The notes below the pieces were generated by a model. That model made no database searches and was not told the DNA's origin. It worked only from the letters and a program-made list of their open reading frames with translations. The translations under genes and the position numbers were made by a program. Shown one piece after another: positions 57,271 through 64,000 of a DNA stretch of 64,000 bases (position 1 is the stretch's first letter; each line of letters starts with the position of its first letter). This DNA is from Burkholderia ubonensis (GTDB taxonomy: Bacteria; Pseudomonadota; Gammaproteobacteria; Burkholderiales; Burkholderiaceae): positions 1,165,848-1,229,847 of the forward strand of contig NZ_CP013421.1 of the NCBI RefSeq assembly GCF_001718695.1. The letters run 5' to 3'.

Positions 57271-57626
57271 TGGCCGCCTCCGTCGCGAATCGACGCGACG
57301 CGCGCGTCGTGTACCGAATTGGCGCGCCGCACGTACAGCGCGACGAGCGCGAAGGTCGCGACGAACATCCCGAAGCCGACGGGGATGCCCCACGTCGTCG
57401 TGCGGCCCGGCGCGATTGGCCGGCCCAGCCAGGCGGGCGAGAACGCCAGCGCGAGAATGAACGCGAAGTAGAGCGCGAGCATGACGGCGGTCAGCGACCA
57501 CGCGAACCGCCTTCTGCGCGCGACGAGTTGGCGGAAGTGGGCATCGCGCAGCAGCGGGTGCTGGGGCGCGGCGAATGCGTCCGGATCGGGGACGGGGCCG
57601 GCGCAAGCCGGAATCGAGCGGTTCAC
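57267..57626 (-). CDS. DUF485 (YjcH-type) small membrane protein
   Basis: 119 aa with two membrane helices ([22 protein letters not shown] and [18 protein letters not shown]; each quoted in part). The family accompanies SSS symporters of the acetate type, as yjcH before actP in E. coli, with which it may form a complex. Its stop overlaps the symporter start (ATGA). Role of the partner unknown. Confidence 0.88.
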   Translation of the reverse strand: MNRSIPACAGPVPDPDAFAAPQHPLLRDAHFRQLVARRRRFAWSLTAVMLALYFAFILALAFSPAWLGRPIAPGRTTTWGIPVGFGMFVATFALVALYVRRANSVHDARVASIRDGGGQ

Positions 57627-57690
57627 GGTGTCTCCTGGTTGGTATCGGTCATGACGTGGTGCGGCACGTCGGGCAGGCGGCCTGCGCGAT

Positions 57691-58917
57691 TCACAGTTGC
57701 GGCGGCACGGCGGTGTCGCGCATCACGATTTCGGGCGTGCGATAGCGCTCGGCCATTTCGCGTTCGGTGTCGTTCTGCAACTGCGCCTGCATGTACGCGC
57801 CGAGATGACGCGCATGCTGGACGATCGCGGCGCCGAACGCGGTGCGCGTGTCGCTGTAGGCATGCAGCGCATCGAGCGTATCGGCGTGGGCGCCCAGCGC
57901 CTGCACGAGCGCCATCGCGTCGCCGGCCGCCTTCGTGACGCCCATCCCGCAGTGCGGGCGCGCGACGAACGCGGCGTCGCCGAGCAGTGCGATCCGGCCG
58001 AACGTCATGTGCGGCACCTCGAGGTCGTAGATCGGCTGAAACAGCGGCTGCGCGGCGCGCGACACGACTTCCGCGAACTGCGGCGCGAGCAGCGCATGCG
58101 CGGCGTCTTCCATCGCGGCGAGCACGTCGGGCCGGATCAGCGTCGGCGGAATGCCGCCGGCCCACTGCTTGCCGGTCGCGTCGGTCAGCAGGTTCGGCAA
58201 GTCGGTGTCTTCGTGGGTCGCGCGATACCAGACGAAGTTGTAGCGGCGCTCGCCGGGCTGCGTGCTGTTGTGCCGCCCGGCAACCGGGTAGCCGAGGATC
58301 TGTTCGCGGGGCGGCAGCCCGAATGCGAACTTGCCGAACAGCGTCGCGTGCGTCGTGTCGGACAGCTCGCGTTCGTCGACCAGCCCGCGCCACGCGACAT
58401 AGCCCGCGTATTGCAAGCGCGCGTCGGGCAGGAAGGTTTCGCGGATCGCCGAGCGCAGGCCGTCCGCGGCGACGACGAGATCCGCGTGGACCACCGAGCC
58501 GTCGGCGAGCGTGACCGACGCGCGATCGGGGCCGTCCGCCACGTCGGCGACCACGGCGCCCGCGTGGTAATGCTGGTCGGGCAGCGCGGCGCGCAGCACG
58601 TGGTACATCTTGCTCCACGCGGTGAGCGTCTGCGGCAGCGGCCGCTCGGAGGCGAGCGAGCCGTCGCGTGCGAGCGTGATGCGCGCCTCGACGTTCACGC
58701 CGATCGACGCGTCGATCCGGACGCCGGCCGCGCGCAGCACGTCGAACAGCTCGGGATGCGTGACGATGCCCGCGCCGCGCCCGGACAGTTCGTCCGGCAC
58801 GCGCTCGAACACGTCGACGTCCCAGCCGTTGCGCAGCAGCAGGTTCGCGGCGAACAGGCCGCCCAGTGAGCCGCCGACGATGGCGGCATTGCGCTTGGTC
58901 GAATTGCGGTCGTTCAT
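57691..58917 (-). CDS. FAD-dependent aromatic-hydroxylase-type monooxygenase
   Basis: 408 aa from the ATG at 58917; GGAG lies 6 bp upstream, making an alternative ATG at 58929 less likely. FAD motif AIVGGSLGGLFAANLLLRNG, then ADLVVAADGLRSAIRET and ALLGDAAFVARPHCGMGVTKAAG. YAGYVAWRGLVDE is shared with the 33491 monooxygenase. Its place beside a molybdenum hydroxylase resembles pathways for N-heteroaromatics (nicotinate-like), where ring hydroxylation by Mo enzyme is followed by a flavin hydroxylase. It lies 1 bp after the VOC gene stop. Confidence 0.87.
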   Translation of the reverse strand: MNDRNSTKRNAAIVGGSLGGLFAANLLLRNGWDVDVFERVPDELSGRGAGIVTHPELFDVLRAAGVRIDASIGVNVEARITLARDGSLASERPLPQTLTAWSKMYHVLRAALPDQHYHAGAVVADVADGPDRASVTLADGSVVHADLVVAADGLRSAIRETFLPDARLQYAGYVAWRGLVDERELSDTTHATLFGKFAFGLPPREQILGYPVAGRHNSTQPGERRYNFVWYRATHEDTDLPNLLTDATGKQWAGGIPPTLIRPDVLAAMEDAAHALLAPQFAEVVSRAAQPLFQPIYDLEVPHMTFGRIALLGDAAFVARPHCGMGVTKAAGDAMALVQALGAHADTLDALHAYSDTRTAFGAAIVQHARHLGAYMQAQLQNDTEREMAERYRTPEIVMRDTAVPPQL

Positions 58918-58918
58918 G

Positions 58919-59392
58919 TCACGCTCCACGGGTAGCCGCGGCTGCGCCGCGCGGGTCGAGGCCGGCCACTTCGGCGGCCGGATAGTTCAGTTCGATCGTC
59001 ACGCCCGACGGGTCTTCGATGAAGATCTGATGCAGCCCGAGGCTCGGCACGGTGCGGTCGCGCCACGCGACGTTCTCGGCGCGCAGCGTGCGCCACATCG
59101 CTTCGACGCCGGTCGCGAGGAACGCGATGTGATCGACGGTGCCGGTGCCTGTCGCTGGCACGGCCTTGTCGCCGAGATAGGCGGCAAGGCCGCGCGGGTC
59201 GGCCGGATCGATGCCGATCAGGTGCACGATTCCGTAGTCGGCTTCGTCGTCGCCGGCGTATAGCCACGCGCCCGGGAAGTCGAATGGCGGGCGGTAGCCG
59301 CGCTTGAAGCCGAGCACCCGCTCGTAGAACCGGCACGACCGGTCGAGGTCGAGCGTGCGGATCGAGTAGTGCGCGAGTCGCGAGACAGGCAT
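58919..59392 (-). CDS. VOC-family (glyoxalase/extradiol-type) protein
   Basis: 157 aa from the ATG at 59392; an in-frame ATG at 59461 is upstream of the operator and unlikely. A single two-module VOC chain: HYSIRTLDLDRSCRFYERVL, HLIGIDPADP and IELNYP, with His, His and Glu in the places of metal ligands. Such proteins include ring-cleaving dioxygenases and lyases, which suits the last cytoplasmic steps of a heteroaromatic pathway. It is the first gene of the minus-strand unit, followed 1 bp later by the monooxygenase. Confidence 0.82.
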   Translation of the reverse strand: MPVSRLAHYSIRTLDLDRSCRFYERVLGFKRGYRPPFDFPGAWLYAGDDEADYGIVHLIGIDPADPRGLAAYLGDKAVPATGTGTVDHIAFLATGVEAMWRTLRAENVAWRDRTVPSLGLHQIFIEDPSGVTIELNYPAAEVAGLDPRGAAAATRGA

Positions 59393-59406
59393 GGCGAACT
59401 CCTTGT

Positions 59407-59435
59407 TTATCGATAGATAAGTTATCGGTCGATAA
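59407..59435. promoter_or_regulatory. Doubled palindromic operator before the VOC/monooxygenase unit
   Basis: Two copies of TTATC-N4-GATAA (TTATCGATAGATAA at 59407-59420 and TTATCGGTCGATAA at 59422-59435), separated by one base. They lie 15-43 bp before the VOC gene start, where a repressor would block transcription. The regulator is not known. Confidence 0.6.
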
Positions 59436-59550
59436 ATTCTAGGCGAAAAGACGCACGGCACAAAGCCGGAAGTGCGCCGTGTTAACCCTCGGTGTCGGAT
59501 GGGGCGGGATCGGGCCGCCGCGGCTGGGTTGGAGTGACCCGGGCGTCGAA

Positions 59551-59890
59551 TCAGTGGCGGTCAGCCGCCCGGCGTGTCAGCCACATGCGGCCGGGCGGCT
59601 CGAAGTCGGTGCCGAACCGCACCAGGCCGGCTTTCTTCAGATGGCCGCGTCAAGGCCAGCCGCTTGATGTAGAACCTGGACTGATCGGCAAGCAGCCGGG
59701 ACGCCATGCCTACGAGCAGGCCGCCGTTGAGGGGACCGATATCCCGGACCATCTCTATCGTGAATTCGGAGTTGCCGGCCCGTCAGCGAGCCGTGATTGC
59801 ATCGAACGATGCTCTGGAATACAGCACAAAGTCTGGGGTTCCGACCGTGGCCTCTCGGCAGGCTACAACCCGCGTTATAGCGCCGGCGCG
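59551..59890 (-). pseudogene. Decayed gene relic with frameshift and stop
   Basis: Two protein-like stretches in different frames on the minus strand: EMVRDIGPLNGGLLVGMASR with RFYIKRLAL (upstream), and KKAGLVRFGTDFEPPGRMW, then the stop at 59551 (downstream). Joining needs at least one frameshift, and the first stretch has an in-frame TGA just before it. I cannot name the family. The rest of the 59393-60044 gap (652 bp) shows only the doubled operator. Confidence 0.4.
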
Positions 59891-60044
59891 TTGAGTGAAG
59901 GCTGACCGCGCCAGCCCCCACCCACCCCGCCTTAATTGTTATGAACCCCGCCACGCACCGCGCCTCACGGCGTACATTCGCGACTGCGGCGGCGATCATC
60001 CCACCAGCCGGCCGCGTCCCCATCGCCAACATCGGGAGCCGCGC

Positions 60045-61310
60045 ATGAATCAGCCGCACCACATACGAATCATCGGCATGCCGCGCAGCCGCGACGCGTA
60101 TGCGATCCGCGATTTCCTGCAGCGTCGCATGGTCGCGTACGACTGGTGCGAGCTCACCTCCGACGCCGACAGCACGCGCGAGCTCGGCATCGCACCATTG
60201 CGCGACGTCCGGCTGCCGGTCGTGATCTTTCCGGACGGCTCGCGCCTGTACCGGCCGACGCTCGCGGAAATCGCCGCGCGGCTCGGCTGGGTCGCGCAGC
60301 CGCGCTTCGTCGAATACGACGTGTCGATCTACGGCGCGGGGCCGGCCGGTTTGTCGGCGGCCGTCTATGCGGCATCGGAAGGGCTGCGCGCGGTACTGAT
60401 CGAGCGCGCCGCGGTGGGCGGTCAGGCCGGCACCAGCTCGCTGATCGAGAACTACATGGGCTTCCCGGACGGCATTCCCGGCGCGGAACTCGCGGAGCGC
60501 GCACGAGAACAGGCCATGAAGTTCGGCGTCGAACTGCTGACGATGCGCGAAGGCGTGCACGCGCGCTTCGTCTACGGCAAGATTCACGTCGATCTCGCCG
60601 ATGGCTCGGTGCTCGTCGCCCGCTCGAACATCTGCGCGACCGGCATCGAATACCGCAGCCTCGGGCTGCCGGAGGAGCCCGCGTTTCTCAACGCCGGGCT
60701 GTTTTACGGCGCCGGATCGAGCGAGGCGCCGATGTGCTCCGGTGAACACGTGTTCATCGTCGGCGGCGGAAATTCGGCCGGCCAGGCCGCGATGAATTTC
60801 TCGCGCCATGCGCGCGAGGTCACGATGCTCGTGCGCGGCGCATCGCTCGCCGACACGTTGTCGCGCTATCTGATCGACCGGATCGAGCGCACGCCGAACA
60901 TCGCGGTGCGCTACCGGTCGGCGGTCGACGCACTGTACGGCGACGGCTGGCTCGATGCGATCGGAATCCGCACGGACGACGGCCCATCCGAACGCGTGCC
61001 GGCCACACGCCTGTTCGTCTGCATCGGCGGCGCGCCGAATACCGAATGGGCGAAGGACACCGCCATCATCCGCAATTCCGGCGGCTATCTCGTCACCGGC
61101 ACCGATCTGTACGACTGTCCGGCGTTCGAACGGGTGTGGCCGCTCGAACGCCGTCCCTACTATCTCGAGACCAGCGTGCCGGGCTCGTTCGCGGCGGGCG
61201 ACGTCCGGTCCGGGTCGGTCAAGCGCGTCGCGTCGGCAGTCGGCGAAGGCGCGATGGCCGTGACCTTCGTGCACCGGTTTCTCGGCGAGGATGCGCACCG
61301 GCTCGCATGA
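60045..61310 (+). CDS. Thioredoxin-reductase-like FAD protein with N-terminal glutaredoxin-like domain, no redox CXXC
   Basis: 421 aa from the ATG at 60045. Residues 1-85 resemble a glutaredoxin/thioredoxin fold (IRIIGMPRSRDAYAIRDFL, LPVVIFPDG) but lack a CXXC. The rest is a thioredoxin-reductase fold with FAD motif SIYGAGPAGLSAAVYAAS and NAD(P) motif VFIVGGGNSAGQAAMNF; where TrxB has CXXC before the NAD(P) motif the sequence reads PMCSGEHVFI. The gene family is known from other proteobacteria, usually with an extra cyclic-nucleotide-binding N-terminus that is missing here. It may transfer electrons to an unknown partner. Confidence 0.82.
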   Translation: MNQPHHIRIIGMPRSRDAYAIRDFLQRRMVAYDWCELTSDADSTRELGIAPLRDVRLPVVIFPDGSRLYRPTLAEIAARLGWVAQPRFVEYDVSIYGAGPAGLSAAVYAASEGLRAVLIERAAVGGQAGTSSLIENYMGFPDGIPGAELAERAREQAMKFGVELLTMREGVHARFVYGKIHVDLADGSVLVARSNICATGIEYRSLGLPEEPAFLNAGLFYGAGSSEAPMCSGEHVFIVGGGNSAGQAAMNFSRHAREVTMLVRGASLADTLSRYLIDRIERTPNIAVRYRSAVDALYGDGWLDAIGIRTDDGPSERVPATRLFVCIGGAPNTEWAKDTAIIRNSGGYLVTGTDLYDCPAFERVWPLERRPYYLETSVPGSFAAGDVRSGSVKRVASAVGEGAMAVTFVHRFLGEDAHRLA

Positions 61311-61349
61311 TGCGCGCGTGCATGCGCGCACCGCACGACGAGCGCGGCT

Positions 61350-62783
61350 TCACTGCGCATCGGTTTGCACCGCATCGCGCGCCGCTTGCCGGCCCGCTCC
61401 CGCGGGCGCCGTCCAGCCGCCGCCCAATGCACGCACGAGGCCGACCGTCGCGGTCGCGAGCGCCTGACGACTGTGAATCAGTTGCCGTCGCGCATTCAAC
61501 GCATCGCGATCCGCATCGATCACTTCCAGATAGCTGACGTAGCCGTGACCATAGCGGCTCAGCGACAGGCGCGCCGCGGCGTCGGTCGCGCGCGCCGCGC
61601 TGTCGTAGCGTGCGATGCGCTCCTTCTGCGCGGCGATGTCGTTCAGCGCGTCCTGTACGTCGCGCAACGCGCCGATCGCAGTCGCCCGGTAGTTCGCGTC
61701 GGCAACCTCGACGCCGGCTCGCGCGGCCGCCACCGCGGCATCGCGTTTGCCGCCGTCGAGCAGCGTCTGCGCGACGCTCGCGCCGAGCCGCCACAGCGAA
61801 CTGTTGCGATCGAGAAACGAGCCGAGATCGCGGCTCGCGAAGCCGCCTTGTGCGGTGAGCGTCAGCGTCGGCAGCCATGCGGTGCGCGCGACGCCCAGCT
61901 CCAGCGACGCGGCGTCGGCGCGCCGCGCGGCGGCGAACACGTCGGGGCGTCGCGCGAGCAGCGCGGACGGCAGGCCGGGCGGCACGTTCGGCACGCGAAC
62001 GGGCACGGCGCTCGCCTCGAGCTCGAACGCGCTCGGGGCCATACCCGTCAGCACCGCGAGCGCATCGACCAGATTCTCGCGCAGCCGGCGGCTGTCGGCG
62101 AGCTCGGCGCGCGCGGTGTCGAGATCGGCCGCCGCACGCAGCGCATCGAGGTCGCTCGCCGCGCCGGCCCGCACGCGTGCGGCGATTACGTCGAGTGCGG
62201 TGCGCCGCAGCCCGATCGCGCGGTCGAGCGCCGCCAGATCCTCGTCGACATAGTGAAGCGTCAGGTAGTCGCTTGCGACTTCGGTCGCGACGCGCACGCG
62301 CATCGCATCGCGATCGGCAGCGGCCTGCAGCACGTTCTGCGCGCCGATGTCCGCGTCGCCGCGCAGCCGGCCCCACAGATCGACTTCGTAGCTTGCGCTG
62401 GCCGGCATCGACCAATTGCGCATCGTGCGCTTCGGCAGCGCGTTGTCGACGGTGCCGGACACGCGCGAGCGGCTGAACGAAGGACTCACGCCGACGGTCG
62501 GCGCGAGCGCGGCTTCGCGCACGCCGAGCAGCGCCTGCGCCTGATCGACGCGTGCGGCGGCGGCGCGCACGTCGAAGTTGCGCGCGAGCGCGGCGTCGAC
62601 GAGCGAGTGCAGTTGCGGGTCGCCGAACCATGCGGGCCATGCTTGCATCGATGGCGCATGCTCGGCCGACGCGTCGGCATGCTGAAACCCGTCGTGCCCG
62701 AGCGCCACCGGCGCAAGCGGCTGCGGTGCGATCGTGCATGCGGCCAGCAGGCTGGCGGCGAGCAGGGCGGATGCGCGCTTCAT
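61350..62783 (-). CDS. NodT-family outer-membrane efflux lipoprotein
   Basis: 477 aa. Lipobox SLLAACTIA. Two OEP repeats with the NodT/FusA pattern: AAARVDQAQALLGVREAALAP near residue 80 and RADAASLELGVARTAWLPTL near 300. It overlaps the adaptor gene (62780) by four bases (ATGA), so the adaptor/outer-membrane pair is cotranscribed. A transporter protein is not on this strand in the window, but the divergent gene at 63902 might be one. Confidence 0.9.
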   Translation of the reverse strand: MKRASALLAASLLAACTIAPQPLAPVALGHDGFQHADASAEHAPSMQAWPAWFGDPQLHSLVDAALARNFDVRAAAARVDQAQALLGVREAALAPTVGVSPSFSRSRVSGTVDNALPKRTMRNWSMPASASYEVDLWGRLRGDADIGAQNVLQAAADRDAMRVRVATEVASDYLTLHYVDEDLAALDRAIGLRRTALDVIAARVRAGAASDLDALRAAADLDTARAELADSRRLRENLVDALAVLTGMAPSAFELEASAVPVRVPNVPPGLPSALLARRPDVFAAARRADAASLELGVARTAWLPTLTLTAQGGFASRDLGSFLDRNSSLWRLGASVAQTLLDGGKRDAAVAAARAGVEVADANYRATAIGALRDVQDALNDIAAQKERIARYDSAARATDAAARLSLSRYGHGYVSYLEVIDADRDALNARRQLIHSRQALATATVGLVRALGGGWTAPAGAGRQAARDAVQTDAQ

Positions 62784-63818
62784 CGTGCGTCAGGGCTGCG
62801 CTGCAGCGTGACGACGACCGACAGCCCGGGACGGATCCGCGGCTCGGTCGCGGCCGGCCCGTCGAGCAGGATCTTGACGGGCACGCGCTGCGTGACCTTC
62901 GTGAAGTTGCCGGTCGCGTTGTCGGGCGGCAGCAGCGCAAACTGCGCGCCCGTGGCCGGCGACAGGCTGTCGATGCGACCCGTGAACGTGCGATCGGGCA
63001 GCGCATCGAAGCGCAATCGCACGGCGTCGCCGGTACGCACGTGCCGAAGCTGCGTCTCGCGGAAATTCGCGACGATCCACGGATGCGGCGCGACGAGCGT
63101 CAGCAGCGCCTGGCCGGGCGCGACGTGCTCGCCGGTCTCGACGGTCTTCTTGCCGACGTAGCCGTCGGACGGCGCGACGACCGTCGTGTACTGCAGCTGC
63201 AGCAGCGCATCGCGCAACGCCGCATCGTTCTGGCTCGGCATCGGCGGCCTGCAGCGCGGCGAGCGCGCTGCGGCGCTGCGCGTCCGCGGCCGCGATCCGC
63301 GCGTGCGCGGACTTGCGCGCGGCGTCGGCCGCGTCGAACTCCTGCTTCGACAATCCGCGCGGCGTCTCGCGCGTCAGTTCCCGTGCGCGCGCGTAATCGA
63401 GGTCGGCCTTCTCGGCATCGGCGCGCGCGGACACGAGCGTCGCATCGGCCTGTTCGACCGCCGCGTGCGCGCGGGTCGCGTCGGCGTGTGCCTGCGCGAC
63501 CCGCGCGCGCTGCAATGCGACGCGTACGTCGAAGTCGCGCCGGTCGATCTGCACGAGCGGCGCGCCTGCGCGCACGAACTGGTTGTCGTCGACGAGCACG
63601 CGCTCGACGGCGCCGGCTACGCGCGGCGAGATCACGTGCAGATGGCTCGTCACGTACGCGTCGTCGGTGCCGCGATCGCGCGCATCGAACTCGTAGACCA
63701 GCAGCGCGACGAGCAGCAGCGCGAGCACGGCGATCGCGACGATCGCCGGCGCGCGCGCACGCGACGGCGCAGGCGCAGACGATGCAACGGGCGGGGTGGG
63801 GGACGGGGGCGGCGTCAT
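62780..63818 (-). pseudogene. EmrA-type (HlyD family) membrane-fusion protein, frameshifted
   Basis: Start 63818 (MTPPPSP). A single membrane helix near residues 26-45 (AIVAIAVLALLLVALLVYEF), the EmrA block DDAYVTSHLHVISPRVAGAV and a coiled-coil follow. At 63232-63233 a G is doubled (CTGGCT where CTGCT is expected from relatives). In one frame the protein breaks after AALQAADAE; one base later the other frame continues QNDAALRDALLQLQYTTVVAPSDGYVGK to the end. Length 1039 bp is 1 base more than a multiple of three, giving a 345-aa corrected protein. An inactive gene or a base-call error. The EmrA family works with an EmrB-type MFS pump and NodT protein. Confidence 0.75.
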
Positions 63819-63901
63819 ATTCGGCACACTCCATCGTACGGACAAGGTTCGTCGCATCGCGCTATGCTTGCGCGAGCTTGATACAGGGGAGCCGCTCGAC
63901 C

Positions 63902-64000
63902 ATGAACACGACGTTCGCTACCGGCAGTGCGATGCCGGCGCCGGCCGCGGGCCCGGCTTCCGACATACCGACATTCCGTTCGATCGCCGCGATCGCGGCC
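63902..64000 (+). CDS. Start of a divergent gene, truncated by window end (possible MFS drug transporter)
   Basis: 33 codons from the ATG at 63902, preceded by AGGGGAG with 9-bp spacing. The N-terminus is Ala/Pro-rich and ends in TFRSIAAIAA, like the cytoplasmic tail and first helix start of DHA2/EmrB-type MFS pumps, and the divergent adaptor/outer-membrane pair would need such a partner. The identity is a guess from context; the gene must be read past the window. Confidence 0.4.
   Translation, partial: MNTTFATGSAMPAPAAGPASDIPTFRSIAAIAA

Overview
The window is high-GC DNA, apparently from Burkholderia (most likely the Burkholderia cepacia complex and, by gene content, a secondary chromosome). 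Indicators are the dense LysR/AraC/TetR/Lrp regulators, NodT-type efflux lipoproteins, a DUF4148 protein, a Tat-exported IorA/IorB-type dehydrogenase and many amine or aromatic catabolism genes. I found no tRNA, rRNA, insertion sequence, prophage or CRISPR array.

Layout. 1-7197 (minus): a frameshifted membrane diguanylate cyclase running off the left edge, then gabD, an Lrp-type regulator, a class III aminotransferase, a GhrA-like dehydrogenase and a GNAT acetyltransferase. 7639-22705 (plus): a HAD dehalogenase, a complete dipeptide-type ABC transporter, two near-identical-length FAD oxidases (425 aa each), an AraC-type HTH protein, a bicupin, a third FAD oxidoreductase, an aldehyde dehydrogenase and an M20 amidohydrolase. 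Together these look like uptake and oxidative degradation of amines or amino-acid conjugates. A conserved operator-like block occurs before the bicupin and again before a second GNAT (22899).

24042-34000: a heavy-metal-type two-component system faces a tripartite RND efflux operon (permease, adaptor, NodT lipoprotein) across a 3' overlap. Matching candidate response-regulator boxes lie upstream of both. The adaptor/lipoprotein junction carries a tandem duplication of about 184 bp. Two small exported proteins follow. 33491-39160: FAD monooxygenase with TetR regulator, a DUF1275 membrane protein, an exported double-VOC protein and an alginate-export-type porin. 39195-47682: LysR and AraC regulators, a relic of a LuxR-type regulator, a 1052-aa winged-helix/NB-ARC regulator containing 18 perfect hexanucleotide units, then an amidohydrolase and an HD-domain protein that both appear to have lost catalytic residues.

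47771-59392 (all minus): an Old Yellow Enzyme reductase, a LysR regulator, then a probable catabolic cluster. It has a molybdenum hydroxylase (IorB/IorA type) with its own triheme cytochrome c, an exported ACMSD-like amidohydrolase, a sodium:solute symporter with DUF485 partner, a flavin aromatic hydroxylase and a VOC protein preceded by a doubled palindromic operator. 59393-64000: a decayed gene relic, a thioredoxin-reductase-like flavoprotein without the redox CXXC, and an EmrA/NodT-type efflux pair whose adaptor gene has a single-base frameshift, divergent from a gene cut by the right edge.

Start codons were chosen from visible ribosome-binding sites, overlaps and paralogue lengths. All functions are read from motifs and family memory, without database searches.
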